A DNA stretch of 64,000 nucleotides from JAPOXR01 sp965116115 (GCA_965116115.1 OZ220486.1:2976001-3040000), one strand, 5' to 3'. Shown: positions 9,122 to 17,187, numbered from the stretch's first letter. Numbers and translations are program-made. The notes: generated from the letters alone by a model not told the origin.

Positions 9122-9278
9122 TGAGTCCTTAGAATTTCTGTCTTTCTCACGACGGTTTACCTCTCGCAAATGCCATTGCGGCCTCTTCTGACATCTGCTA
9201 TGGTTTATGATATAGCTCGATCTGGACAGAGAGGCCGTCAACCAGCACACAGCTATGCGCTTCAGAGATTAATCGGGG

Positions 9279-9812
9279 ATGTCAATACATGGTAGACTGG
9301 CCGTTGCAGTTAGCAATGGCTTGCTGATCGAGTTCGAACCGGTGATTACCCAGGAATCAACAAAACGGAGCTTGTTTGCTACTCCAGAAGTTCATCGCCT
9401 CGTTATAGGTCCATGGAACGATGAAGCTGAGGAAAAGCGATGCGGCAAGCTCATGGCAGATTTTGAGAGGTTTGTTTTGGGGCGGCACATTTCAGTGAAT
9501 TGGGACAAACATTCCAAAAATGCGATGGATTCCTTTATGGCCCGTCTTCACCCATACGAACACGAAGTGTGGCAGATTCGGAGTCGTGTTCCGAGTCCTG
9601 GAATCAGGATATTTGGTCGGTTTGCTTATAGAGACTGCTTCATCGCATTTTCCTGGCGATACAGAAGAGAACTCAATGGCAAGAATTCACCGGAATACTT
9701 GGAAGTAATGCGTTCATGTCAGGCACAGTGGAGTAATATCTTTGCTTCGTATGATGCTTTCACGGGGGACAGAATTGATGACTACATCTCCAAAAAATAC
9801 ATTCCTTGTTGA
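9279..9812 (+). CDS. RelE/Gp49-like (toxin-like) protein of an AT-rich islet
   Basis: A 177-residue protein in DNA clearly richer in A and T than its surroundings. The segment VWQIRSRVPSPGIRIFGRFA, followed by DCFIAFSWRYRREL, resembles the core of phage Gp49-like and RelE/ParE-superfamily proteins, where a compact beta-sheet carries basic residues. The N-terminal 90 residues are not recognisable. Its last 35 bases overlap the start of the downstream XRE gene in another frame, the toxin-first order seen in HigBA-like modules. The ATG at 9279 has only a short GGGG before it. The role as a toxin is inference from the weak resemblance and the partner gene; RNase activity is not shown by any signature here. 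Confidence 0.55.
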   Translation: MSIHGRLAVAVSNGLLIEFEPVITQESTKRSLFATPEVHRLVIGPWNDEAEEKRCGKLMADFERFVLGRHISVNWDKHSKNAMDSFMARLHPYEHEVWQIRSRVPSPGIRIFGRFAYRDCFIAFSWRYRRELNGKNSPEYLEVMRSCQAQWSNIFASYDAFTGDRIDDYISKKYIPC

Positions 9813-10341
9813 TGCACTCAATAGCGATACGATCTCACTCGCAGCGTTTTCTTATTTTCGCGAGCGTTTCCGTGATCGTCTGTACGATTTAGTCTTAGAA
9901 GAGTTCCTGAAGCAAGAGGCAGAATGTGGATTGACCGCTGCCGAAGTCGCAAGACGATCCGGATACAGCTCAGAACAAATCATACGTTGGTTTAATTCAT
10001 CCGAACACTGGACTCTTGAAACCGCAAGTGACCTTTTTTTGGCTGTCAGCAAGTCTGAACCCGATCTGCGATTGATGCGAATCGAAACAAGAGCCTTAGG
10101 CAATGATCTGGTTCAGAAATCAAGGTCTCAGCCATTAAGCATGACAGTGAACACCCGGCCACATGCCGTGACACCGCCCCAAAGAATTATCAACGGCCAA
10201 AACAGAACACGCACGGACGAATCGATTTATCCACAGACCTTAATGAAAAGACGCTTCCAAGGATCATCGGTTTTGCGCCCTCATGACGGCAATTACCAAA
10301 ACCAACATTCGCGCCAAGAACATTGTGCACGTTCTATTTAA
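9778..10341 (+). CDS. XRE-type helix-turn-helix protein, probable antitoxin or regulator
   Basis: A 187-residue protein. The segment FRDRLYDLVLEEFLKQEAEC, then GLTAAEVARRSGYSSEQIIR and WTLETASDLFLAV, is a lambda-repressor-like (XRE) DNA-binding domain at about residues 25-95, as in antitoxins paired with RelE/Gp49 toxins. The remaining 90 or so residues are polar and low in complexity (TPPQRIINGQNRTRTDESIY), with no domain I recognise; in a typical antitoxin the protein would end near residue 105. I chose ATG 9778 because the open frame's earlier starts lie deeper inside the upstream gene. The overlap with that gene suggests coupled translation. Self-repression of the operon would be expected by analogy. 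Confidence 0.6.
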   Translation: MTTSPKNTFLVDALNSDTISLAAFSYFRERFRDRLYDLVLEEFLKQEAECGLTAAEVARRSGYSSEQIIRWFNSSEHWTLETASDLFLAVSKSEPDLRLMRIETRALGNDLVQKSRSQPLSMTVNTRPHAVTPPQRIINGQNRTRTDESIYPQTLMKRRFQGSSVLRPHDGNYQNQHSRQEHCARSI

Positions 10342-10393
10342 ATGAATCACCCTGTTGCCATTCTAGCTAACAGCCAAAACAACGGAGGTCAGC

Positions 10394-11044
10394 ATGAAGC
10401 TTCTTACCGTCGAAATGAGCCGAGTGACGTTTCTGTTCCGGATGACGAGGTTAAGCGGTCAGCTTTACCTTCCCCAAATGCTCTACCAATTATCTGATCG
10501 TTATCATTTCACCGGAAAACCTGACTCACTGGCAGCAATAGAAGAGAAAAAGGCCGTATTCAGACATGGACGTCTCGATGGTAATGCCATTGATTCGTTC
10601 GAAATTTATGATGACGGAATTGTTGTAGCATCACGCTCCGATACAGAGTTCGTCGATAGGTTCATCAATGATTTGGTTAAAACGCTAGAAAAACACCACG
10701 GCATTTCCTTAATTGAAACGCATGCGATCGGCAGGATTTACGAGAGTACGTTGCTAGTCCAGACTAATCACGATGTATTCAAGCCGCTTTCGACTTTTTT
10801 TGAACTGCGTGGAATGATTGAAAATATGTTGCATGATTCTACGAATCTGAGAATCCCATACCAGGATTTTGGGATTGCGTTTTCCGCTAACCAAGCCGGT
10901 AATCCTGTACTGAAGCCGATTCCTTTTCGTTTTGAGAGGAAAGAAGGAATTGATTTTTCTCATCATCAGTTCTTTACGGTTGCGCCACTGAAGACCAAAC
11001 AGCACCTGAAGATATTGGAGCGGCTGGAACAACTCGTGGCTTGA
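10394..11044 (+). CDS. Unrecognised 216-residue protein, third gene of the AT-rich islet
   Basis: I do not recognise the family. An excellent GGAGG ribosome site lies five bases before the ATG, so expression is likely. The protein is soluble-looking, with no signal peptide or membrane helix. It begins MKLLTVEMSRVTFLFRM, has FEIYDDGIVVASRSDTEFVD, a helical central part (FINDLVKTLEKHHGISLIET) and an aromatic-basic end (PIPFRFERKEGIDFSHHQFF). It follows the XRE gene by 52 bases in the same direction and shares its low GC content, so the three genes probably arrived together. Its role may be connected to the toxin-antitoxin-like pair, for example as an effector or accessory protein, but nothing in the sequence proves it. 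Confidence 0.6.
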   Translation: MKLLTVEMSRVTFLFRMTRLSGQLYLPQMLYQLSDRYHFTGKPDSLAAIEEKKAVFRHGRLDGNAIDSFEIYDDGIVVASRSDTEFVDRFINDLVKTLEKHHGISLIETHAIGRIYESTLLVQTNHDVFKPLSTFFELRGMIENMLHDSTNLRIPYQDFGIAFSANQAGNPVLKPIPFRFERKEGIDFSHHQFFTVAPLKTKQHLKILERLEQLVA

Positions 11045-11145
11045 TGAAATTGCCCATCATACTCGCTTATGGCGTTTACGTTCAGCTGCCGAAATGAGCT
11101 ATATGCAGGTGCGAACAGAGGTTTTTACACCGGGGAAAGCGACAT

Positions 11146-11458
11146 ACTCCGGTGTCATCACGGCGGATGACGGGTGTTTCATTGAAACAGTGCTTCAGCG
11201 TAACCGGCCGGGTACACCTTGGCACGATATTCTGCCGCGTTTCGGCAAGCGGTTCTGTCGGAAACGTGAAGTACTGGAAAGACGCTGTCATGGCTCTGCG
11301 ACAGCCAGTAGCCGACATGCAAAAGACTGAGAAGGGTTTCCGCCGCATCAAGGCCTGCATGCAAGCGTTTGTTCTCAAATAGGCTCTCTCCAAACACCGC
11401 GGAAAGGATTAGCTTGACAGGATCAAGCACGCCGCGTAGATATTCAACGGGCAGCGCA
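11146..11458 (+). pseudogene. Chimeric transposase debris: IS5 N-terminal piece joined to IS256 C-terminal piece
   Basis: Bases 11146-11254 read ITADDGCFIETVLQRNRPGT, then PWHDILPRFGK, similar to the N-terminal part of the IS5-family fragment at 7212. From about 11255 to 11458 the DNA matches the 3' end of the IS256-family transposase of 13488-14770 with many changes, sharing GGGTTTCCGCCGCATCAAGG and CGCCGCGTAGATA. Neither piece is functional. They mark a deletion or recombination joint at the right border of the AT-rich islet. Confidence 0.7.
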
Positions 11459-11580
11459 GTTCGCGCGAGATCTAATATCCATCTGGACATTCCCGTTCCG
11501 GAACATCCCTGTCACCGCGCTATAACGGTTGGAGCTAATGCACAAACCGCTGAGGCAACAGGAGCTGAAATACTTCTCGG

Positions 11581-12699
11581 ATGAACAACCCTCTGCCTAA
11601 GAATCCTTTCAAGCCGGGAATTGCCAGAATTCCACCAAGGATGGGCCATCGCCCGGAGGTCGAACAACCGCTTCTGAGCATTCTAGATCATCTTCGAGGC
11701 AATGAGAATGGCTCGGAATTTGCCTTTCTCTACGGTCCCCGGGGCAACGGCAAGACGGTGCTGCTGAATTGGCTTGAACGGCAGTTGAAGAACGGCAAAT
11801 CTATCCCCTGCGCATTCCTCTATCCGGGATCGCTGGAGTCGGATGAAACGCTTGCAGAAGCTCTGAACCTGTTTTCCGGGCACCGCAACCTGTTCATGCG
11901 AGCCTTAGGGAAACTGAAGTTCAGTTTTTCCGTCGGCATGGCCGGTGTGAAAGTGGATACAGAGAGACGGCAATCCAACAAGACATTGGTCATTCGTGGA
12001 GGGCCGCTTTTGGTATTGGTTGACGAGGCCCAAACGATTAACCCGCAGCGGCTGACATCATTGCTAAACGCCGTTCAGGATGCCGGCAGACACTCACGCA
12101 TAGCTGTCGTTCTCGCAGGCACCCCGGATCTGGAGGATGTTCTGAGAAGCGCACACGTCAGTTACTGGAGTCGTGGCAAACAACTTGGTGTCGGTCGTCT
12201 ACCAGCTTCGGAAGCCGAACTAGTGATTGCCGAGCCTTTCCGGAATGCCTGCATTGAGCTTGAGGACGGCGTTGCGGCGGACTTGGCAATGACTGCTGAC
12301 TGTTATCCCTATTTTCTGCAGGTCTATGGAGCTGCGGCATGGGAAGCGATGGCCTCAACCGGATCCGGAATACTTAACGAAACAAATGCGGAAAGCGCGA
12401 AAGCGGTCGGTGAAATAACACGACGAGGATATTATCGCGAACGCCGAAGCGAATTTGTTGACGCTGAAGTTTTGCCTCTTGCGCATGCCGTCGCGAATGC
12501 TTTTTTTGAAAGCTCAATCCGCATGGAGGACGCCCAACTTGAATCCGTAGTTGACAAGGTTGAGCTGGATGGCTGGAGCCGTCCGAAGAAATTGCGCTTC
12601 CTGCGCTCTCGCGGCTTTGTTTGGAGACCAGCGTCGAATGTGGGCTGGGAGCCCGGAATTCCCAGCTTGATGGATTATATTCTTGAGGAAGCCAGCTGA
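11581..12699 (+). CDS. AAA-family ATPase (Orc1/ExeA-like), stand-alone
   Basis: A 372-residue P-loop ATPase. Walker A is FLYGPRGNGKTVLL at about residues 50-63. Walker B is LLVLVDEAQ near residue 145, followed by a sensor-like VVLAGTPDLEDVL. The C-terminal third (SIRMEDAQLESVVDKVELDG, then KLRFLRSRGFVWR) looks like a winged helix. This plan is that of small bacterial ATPases related to Orc1/Cdc6 and to transposon-helper ATPases, often found alone. No ribosome site is evident before the ATG. It lies between IS debris on both sides, which suggests mobility. Substrate or partner is unknown. Confidence 0.75.
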   Translation: MNNPLPKNPFKPGIARIPPRMGHRPEVEQPLLSILDHLRGNENGSEFAFLYGPRGNGKTVLLNWLERQLKNGKSIPCAFLYPGSLESDETLAEALNLFSGHRNLFMRALGKLKFSFSVGMAGVKVDTERRQSNKTLVIRGGPLLVLVDEAQTINPQRLTSLLNAVQDAGRHSRIAVVLAGTPDLEDVLRSAHVSYWSRGKQLGVGRLPASEAELVIAEPFRNACIELEDGVAADLAMTADCYPYFLQVYGAAAWEAMASTGSGILNETNAESAKAVGEITRRGYYRERRSEFVDAEVLPLAHAVANAFFESSIRMEDAQLESVVDKVELDGWSRPKKLRFLRSRGFVWRPASNVGWEPGIPSLMDYILEEAS

Positions 12700-12786
12700 A
12701 CCGTACAGGGGGCAATAGCCAGAGCGTTCGCTTTTGAATTTTTGCTTTCCAATCAGCGCATTTTGTTTCATCAAGGCATCAACAAC

Positions 12787-13321
12787 ATGAACAGAAGCAG
12801 GAAGACAGCTGATTTATCTTGTATTTTCAATGGCATCACAGATCCCCGGCGCGGGAACGATGCCGAGCTCGAGAGGATCAGTGTTATTGAACAGGTCGGA
12901 AAAGGCGTCGCAACTCGGCCTGCCGTGCTCCAGATACATGAACCCAAGCAGGAATCTCTTCTTGATTTTGCCGAATTCGACTGTATCGGGGCATATTTCG
13001 CCTCCCGACATGACGGTCAGAAGAACGAAAAGCGGAATCTGGAGCGTTTTCTCAGGGGCGTGCGGCAACACTGGTCGGCAGAGAACAGTCCGCGCTGGTT
13101 CTTCGATGTTACGATGAATGAAGATCATCTACGGAACCGGACCGGAAAATCCAGCCGTTATGCGGCGGCTGTCTCTCAATCTGGCACGGGTCACTGAGAA
13201 CAAGCAGGCTGAGTCAATGCGCGGCAAACTCAAGAAAGCCGGACAGCATCGCCGCTATGCGCTGAAGCTCATCAGCTCCGCCGGACTGCTGCCGGAAAAC
13301 TGGGAACCACAAAAGCGATAG
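12787..13321 (+). pseudogene. ISAs1-family transposase, internally deleted and frameshifted
   Basis: The N-terminal motif CIFNGITDPRRGN is the ISAs1 start (normally DPRR plus a conserved hydrophobic region). The centre is missing, and the C-terminal part follows: FLRGVRQHWSAENSPRWFFD, VTMNEDHLRNRTG, then in another frame GPENPAVMRRLSLNLARVTE and GKLKKAGQHRRYALKLI. In the intact family these are contiguous (HW..EN..HW.LDV.F.ED). At least one large deletion and one frameshift are present near 13140. The remnant is clearly dead. Stop at 13319-13321. Confidence 0.8.
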
Positions 13322-13391
13322 CCCTAGATGGCCGAGCATTCTGAGGATATCCAGTTGACGCGGAAATTAAAGGGGCTTATGTACTTAATTG

Positions 13392-14825
13392 GGGGATGTC
13401 CCACTTGGTGTTGAATTTGATATGGGCGGTGTTGCCTCTCCCCCGAGCATCAGCTCGGGGATTTAATGAAGAAAAGGAAGCAACACCATGAAGACCATCA
13501 GCACATTCCCCTGCGCCTCCGCCAGCGCTTCGAACATCGACACGCTCGTCGAAGAGGCGTACGAAGACGTGACCGAGAGTTTCGAGAAATTCTGTCTGAC
13601 AACGGGCATCGCGTATCTGCGGCAGATGATGGACGAGGACGCCGAACGGCTGGCCGGGAAGCGTTACAGTCATTCTCCCGACAAGCCGGGGCACCGCTGG
13701 TGCCATGCGCGTTCCCAGGTCGGGTTCCACGGCGGCAAGGTCGGCATCGACCGTCCCCGGCTCCGCTGCAAGGCTGCGGGCAAGGAGATGTCCCTGCCGA
13801 GCTGGTAAGAGATCTCCGCGGACGGCTGTCTTGATCAACAGTCGGTGAACTTGATGACGGCCAGCGCAGCGACCCGCAAGTTCCGCCGGGCGGTGAGGAT
13901 TCCGGGGGCCGGGGTTCCCTGCGGGGCGGGCTGCGGGCTGTCGAAATCAGCCGTGTCCCGCCGGTTCAAGGCGTTGACGCAGGCGAAGTTTGATGAATGG
14001 ATGACTTCCGATCTGTCGGAACTTGATCTCGTCGCGGTTCAGATCGACGGGCTGCACCTGAGCGACCGTCTGCTGATGATCGGGGCCGTCGGCATTGACG
14101 CGTCCGGGCGTAAGCGCCCGCTGGTCGTCATCGAAGGCGCGACGGAGAACGCCGCGACCGTGCAGGCTCTGCTTGATGATCTGATCGGGCGCGGGCTTGA
14201 TCCGGAGGGCTGTTATCTGTTCATCGTCGACGGAGCCAGGGCGCTCAGCAAGGCGATCCGGCGCACTTTCGGCGCGGATATCCCTGTCCAGCGCTGTCAG
14301 GTTCACAAGGGCCGCAACATCACCGACCGTCTCGCCGTGAAGCATCACGCCGCCGTGCGGCGGACGCTCAGGCAGGCTTGGGAGCTGGATGACGCCGACA
14401 AGGCCGAGCGGCTGATGCGCAGCCTGGCTCAGCGGTTCGAACAGGAGGCTCCGGACGTCTCCCGGTCGATACTTGAGGGCCTGGACGAGGTCCTGACCGT
14501 CTCCCGGCTCGGCCTGCCGTTCGAGCTGCGGCGGTCGCTGGCGAGCACGAACATCATCGAGTCGATGAACAGCACGGTCCGGCAGGTCTGCCGCAACGTG
14601 AAACGCTGGAGGAACGCCGGTATGGCTCTGCGATGGACGCGGCTGGCATGACAGCGGCCGGGAAGGGTTTCCGCCGCATCAAGGCGTACAGGCAGCTGCC
14701 CGTTCTCAAACAGGCTCTCATCGAACATCGTCGAAAGAATCGGCTTGACCGGCTCAAGGACGCCGCGTAGATAGTCGACAGGCAGCATCGCTCATGCGGG
14801 TTTCAACACCAAGTGGGACATCCCC
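13392..14825 (+). mobile_element. IS256-family insertion sequence with intact ends and 8-bp target duplication
   Basis: Perfect terminal inverted repeats of 24 bp begin GGGGATGTCCCACTTGG at 13392 and end CCAAGTGGGACATCCCC at 14825. The direct repeat CTTAATTG flanks it at 13384-13391 and 14826-14833, fitting the 8-9 bp duplications of this family. The element is 1,434 bp, a normal length, and has one transposase gene. That gene carries a nonsense codon and a frameshift. The intact ends mean it could still be moved by a transposase supplied from another copy. Confidence 0.92.
13488..14770 (+). pseudogene. IS256-family (mutator-type) transposase, one stop codon and one frameshift
   Basis: The frame starts MKTISTFPCASASASNIDTL with a ribosome site AAGGAAG upstream. 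It runs to a TAA at 13806-13808, in the position where relatives read a Glu after W, and continues in the same frame through the catalytic domain: DLVAVQIDGLHLSD, YLFIVDGARALSKAIRR, VQRCQVHKGRNITDRL and FELRRSLASTNIIESMN, holding the DDE residues. Near 14630 one base is missing, and the end is read in another frame (AAGKGFRRIKAYRQLPVLKQ, then LKDAA and TAG at 14768). All domains are otherwise well preserved, so inactivation is recent. Confidence 0.9.
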
Positions 14826-15044
14826 CTTAATTGGCCAAAAACTACTACTTGTGTATTTTGTTGTTTTCTGAACACTACATTTTGTGTTACGGCTAGTCAA
14901 GCATATAAGCCCCAAATTAAAAGACGCGGTTTGAGGAATGCGGAAAGATACAGTGCCTGGACAGCTTCACGGGCGCGACAGGGCGGCGGTTGACACATTA
15001 CAGATAAAGTTGATAACCCTACCGACAGACTGACGGAGTATCCC

Positions 15045-15107
15045 ATGTCTGAACTCAAACCGAGCGAGACCGCGGCGCATCCCGGCGTCTCCATGAAATC
15101 GATATGA
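15045..15107 (+). CDS. 20-residue micro-ORF overlapping the next gene
   Basis: A GGAG ribosome site eight bases upstream serves ATG at 15045. The frame encodes MSELKPSETAAHPGVSMKSI and stops in ATGA, whose ATG is the start of the coiled-coil gene. That gene has no ribosome site of its own, so this peptide could be a leader whose translation delivers ribosomes to it. Alternatively a frameshift may have split one longer protein. Too short to judge by similarity. Confidence 0.4.
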   Translation: MSELKPSETAAHPGVSMKSI

Positions 15108-15448
15108 CAGATGTTCACGCGGACGCGCCGGCGAAGGACGCGACGCGCCCCGTCGACAGAGCCGACATTGAACGAGTCGAACGGCGGATCGAACGAGCTG
15201 ACGGGCGCATAGATCGGACGGAAGACCGCATAGCGCGAGCCGTCGAGGGAATCAGGGCTGAAATGCGGGCTGACCGGGCCGCCATACAGGCCGATATCGG
15301 CAAGGTGCAGGAATCCGTTGATGAAATCCGCAAAGAGGTTCACGCGCTGAACAAATGGAAATGGGCCGCCGGCGGCATAATCGGGCTGGCGGTGGTTTGC
15401 TCGCCGGTGATCGCCGCGCTGATTCTGCGCGGTTTTCCCGCCGGATGA
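15104..15448 (+). CDS. Small tail-anchored coiled-coil membrane protein
   Basis: A 114-residue protein of unknown function. Residues 18-82 form a strongly charged heptad-type helix (DIERVERRIERADGRIDRTE, then IQADIGKVQESVDEIRKEVH), almost certainly a coiled coil. Residues 86-110 are one hydrophobic helix (WAAGGIIGLAVVCSPVIAAL) ending in RGFPAG. The layout recalls phage XhlA-like hemolysin proteins, but the match is one of architecture only. It stands alone between the IS256 element and IS30 copy 2, and its start overlaps the stop of the 20-codon ORF just upstream. Confidence 0.6.
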   Translation: MTDVHADAPAKDATRPVDRADIERVERRIERADGRIDRTEDRIARAVEGIRAEMRADRAAIQADIGKVQESVDEIRKEVHALNKWKWAAGGIIGLAVVCSPVIAALILRGFPAG

Positions 15449-15605
15449 TTCGCCGTGCGTTCATGTTCTTGGCCATGGGACACACCTCGCCACCGATTCG
15501 TTCAACCCTCGTGCGGCCCAGCGCCGGCCGCCGCTGTCAAGCGCACCCTTGCTGACAGCCAAATGAGCCGGGCAGCGAAACTTCTCGCTCAAGGCTGAAT
15601 ATCAG

Positions 15606-15643
15606 AGTTTGTTCCTAAAGTCGATTTCACATACCAAATATAG
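15606..15643 (+). repeat. MITE-like repeat copy 1, left part (split by IS30 copy 2)
   Basis: Begins AGTTTGTTCCTAAAGTCGAT. The first 22 bases are identical to the reverse complement of 59979-60000. The repeat continues after the IS30 element at 17077. Rejoined without one TAG duplication, it aligns over about 105 bases with the uninterrupted copy at 59900-60000. Confidence 0.7.
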
Positions 15644-15862
15644 CGCCCGTACAACAATGAAATGCATCACCGGGTTCAGCCGGCGGCTCTCTGTCAGAAT
15701 CAAGCTGTAGCAGATGCCGCGGCCGCCCCGCAAATGCGTTTCCGGCGGCCGCGGGTCATGAGAGCGGCGGGAATCCGTCGTGATCCAGCCGCTGGCCGGG
15801 GTCAGCCGGCAGCCGGAAAGTTCAGCTCCGCCTCTTCCAAGCGGTCCGCAGGCGGTTTCAGC

Positions 15863-15873
15863 GGGGGGGGGGG
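15863..15873. repeat. Poly-G tract in IS30 copy 2 (11 G)
   Basis: Eleven G bases where copy 1 has nine. Confidence 0.85.
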
Positions 15874-15923
15874 CTGGCCCGAGCCGCCGCTGAGCCGCCG
15901 CACGGGACCGGAAATTTTTCGAG

Positions 15924-15973
15924 GACGCCCCTGCCCGGCTTCCAGCGCGCGCTGGAAGCCGGGCAGGGGCGTC
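15924..15973 (-). terminator. 50-bp perfect palindrome after the IS30 transposase (copy 2)
   Basis: Identical to 7737-7786; six bases beyond the stop codon of the intact transposase gene. Its exact conservation in both copies fits either recent duplication or function. Confidence 0.6.
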
Positions 15974-15979
15974 AAGGCT

Positions 15980-16957
15980 TCATCCGCCCGCGGCCGCCTC
16001 CGCAGCCTCACGGAAAGCCTCCGCCGGGGTCCGGTAACCCAGGCAGCGGCGGGGGCGGTTATCAAGCGCGTCCTGCACCCTCCGGACCTCGGCGGGATCT
16101 ATCGTCCGGAAGTCCGTCGACTTCGGAAGCTGTTCTCTCACCAGGCCGTTCGTATGCTCGTTCAAACCCCGGTCGCATGAACGGTACGGGCGGGCGAAGT
16201 AAAAGTCCGCGTCGAGAGCCCGCGAGACCTCCGCATGCTCCGCGAATTCCTTGCCGTTGTCAGCCGTGATCGTGTGAGTCATGTCGGACACAGGCTGAAG
16301 ACACTTGATGACCGCGGCCCTGACCAAGGACGACGTCCTTCTCTTAACCTGTTGAAGCAAAGTCAATTTCGTCGCCCGGTCGACAAGCGAAACCAAGGCT
16401 CCCCGGTGCCGGACGCCGATGATCGTGTCCGCTTCCCAGTCTCCCGCCCGGGTCTTCTCCTCGACGATCGCGGGCCGCTCGGATATGTCCCTACGGCCCG
16501 GAATCACGCCCCGCCCGGAGCCGTTCCGGCCTCGGCGGCAGCGCTTCCGCCCCCGGCGGCGGAGACAGCGGAACAGGCTTCCCCCCGCCGCCCGGTCCGC
16601 ATAGATGTGACGGTAAATCCAGGTCGGACTCACCGTCATGACACCTGTCATCGCTGAGCGGCCCGAAATCTGCTGCGGGCTCCATCCAGACATCAGACAT
16701 ATTTCGATGATCTTCCAGCTCATCGGCGACATCTTGCGGGGAACCGACGAGGCTTCCCGCCGCCGGGTTTCGGCCAGCCGCTGCGCCTGGCGGCAGCGGT
16801 AGCCCCGCAGCCCGGTGTTGCGGGCGAGTTCGCGGCTCACCGTCGACTGCGAGCAGCCGATCTCCGCCGCGATGCCTCTTTGCGAGAAACCGCTTTTCTT
16901 CAGCGCCTGAAGCTGGTAACGGTCAAACTGGGTCAAGCAGTTAAAGCCCGACGGCAT
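15980..16957 (-). CDS. IS30-family transposase
   Basis: Cuts and joins the ends of its IS element. The 325-residue protein has an N-terminal helix-turn-helix (GFSQRGIAAEIGCSQSTVSR), a second DNA-binding segment (MSPMSWKIIEICLMSGWSPQ), an arginine-rich stretch at about 135-150, and an RNase-H-like DDE core. The catalytic residues are D in GDWEADTIIG, D in TADNGKEFAEH and E in GLNEHTNGLVRE, a spacing typical of IS30. The length is within the family's range. The frame ends just before the strong hairpin. Unlike copy 1 it is uninterrupted and probably functional. Confidence 0.95.
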   Translation of the reverse strand: MPSGFNCLTQFDRYQLQALKKSGFSQRGIAAEIGCSQSTVSRELARNTGLRGYRCRQAQRLAETRRREASSVPRKMSPMSWKIIEICLMSGWSPQQISGRSAMTGVMTVSPTWIYRHIYADRAAGGSLFRCLRRRGRKRCRRGRNGSGRGVIPGRRDISERPAIVEEKTRAGDWEADTIIGVRHRGALVSLVDRATKLTLLQQVKRRTSSLVRAAVIKCLQPVSDMTHTITADNGKEFAEHAEVSRALDADFYFARPYRSCDRGLNEHTNGLVREQLPKSTDFRTIDPAEVRRVQDALDNRPRRCLGYRTPAEAFREAAEAAAGG

Positions 16958-17076
16958 GCGATTCCCTCCGTTTTCATCATAGAGAGTATCGCACCCGCTT
17001 GATCCGCATACAACATGTAGATCTGCCTCAATCGCGGTCTACAGATGAAGCGATGCATTTCGGAGTTTGGCCGGGG

Positions 17077-17144
17077 TAGAATAAACATCGTGATTCAAGC
17101 GGACTTACATACTGCATACAGCATTATGGATCTAACTCTCAGAG
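17077..17144 (+). repeat. MITE-like repeat copy 1, right part
   Basis: Continues the repeat cut at 15643. Segments AAGCGGACT and CATACAGCATTA are shared with the reverse complement of 59900-59950. The outer end (TCTAACTCTCAGAG) is diverged from that of copy 2 (AAGCTCTGAGAG). Confidence 0.65.
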
Positions 17145-17187
17145 TTGAACCGTCTCTCGCAGACCTGAAACCGCGCCCGGACCGGGC

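Larger units (their letters stand above)
15644..17076 (-). mobile_element. IS30-family insertion sequence, copy 2 (intact transposase)
   Basis: A 1,433-bp element differing from copy 1 by two extra G in a poly-G tract (15863-15873), by six bases for five at the transposase frameshift site, and by a few substitutions. TAG at 15641-15643 and 17077-17079 is the 3-bp target duplication. It was inserted into a MITE-like repeat. Likely still active, because its transposase frame is open and both ends are complete. Confidence 0.93.
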
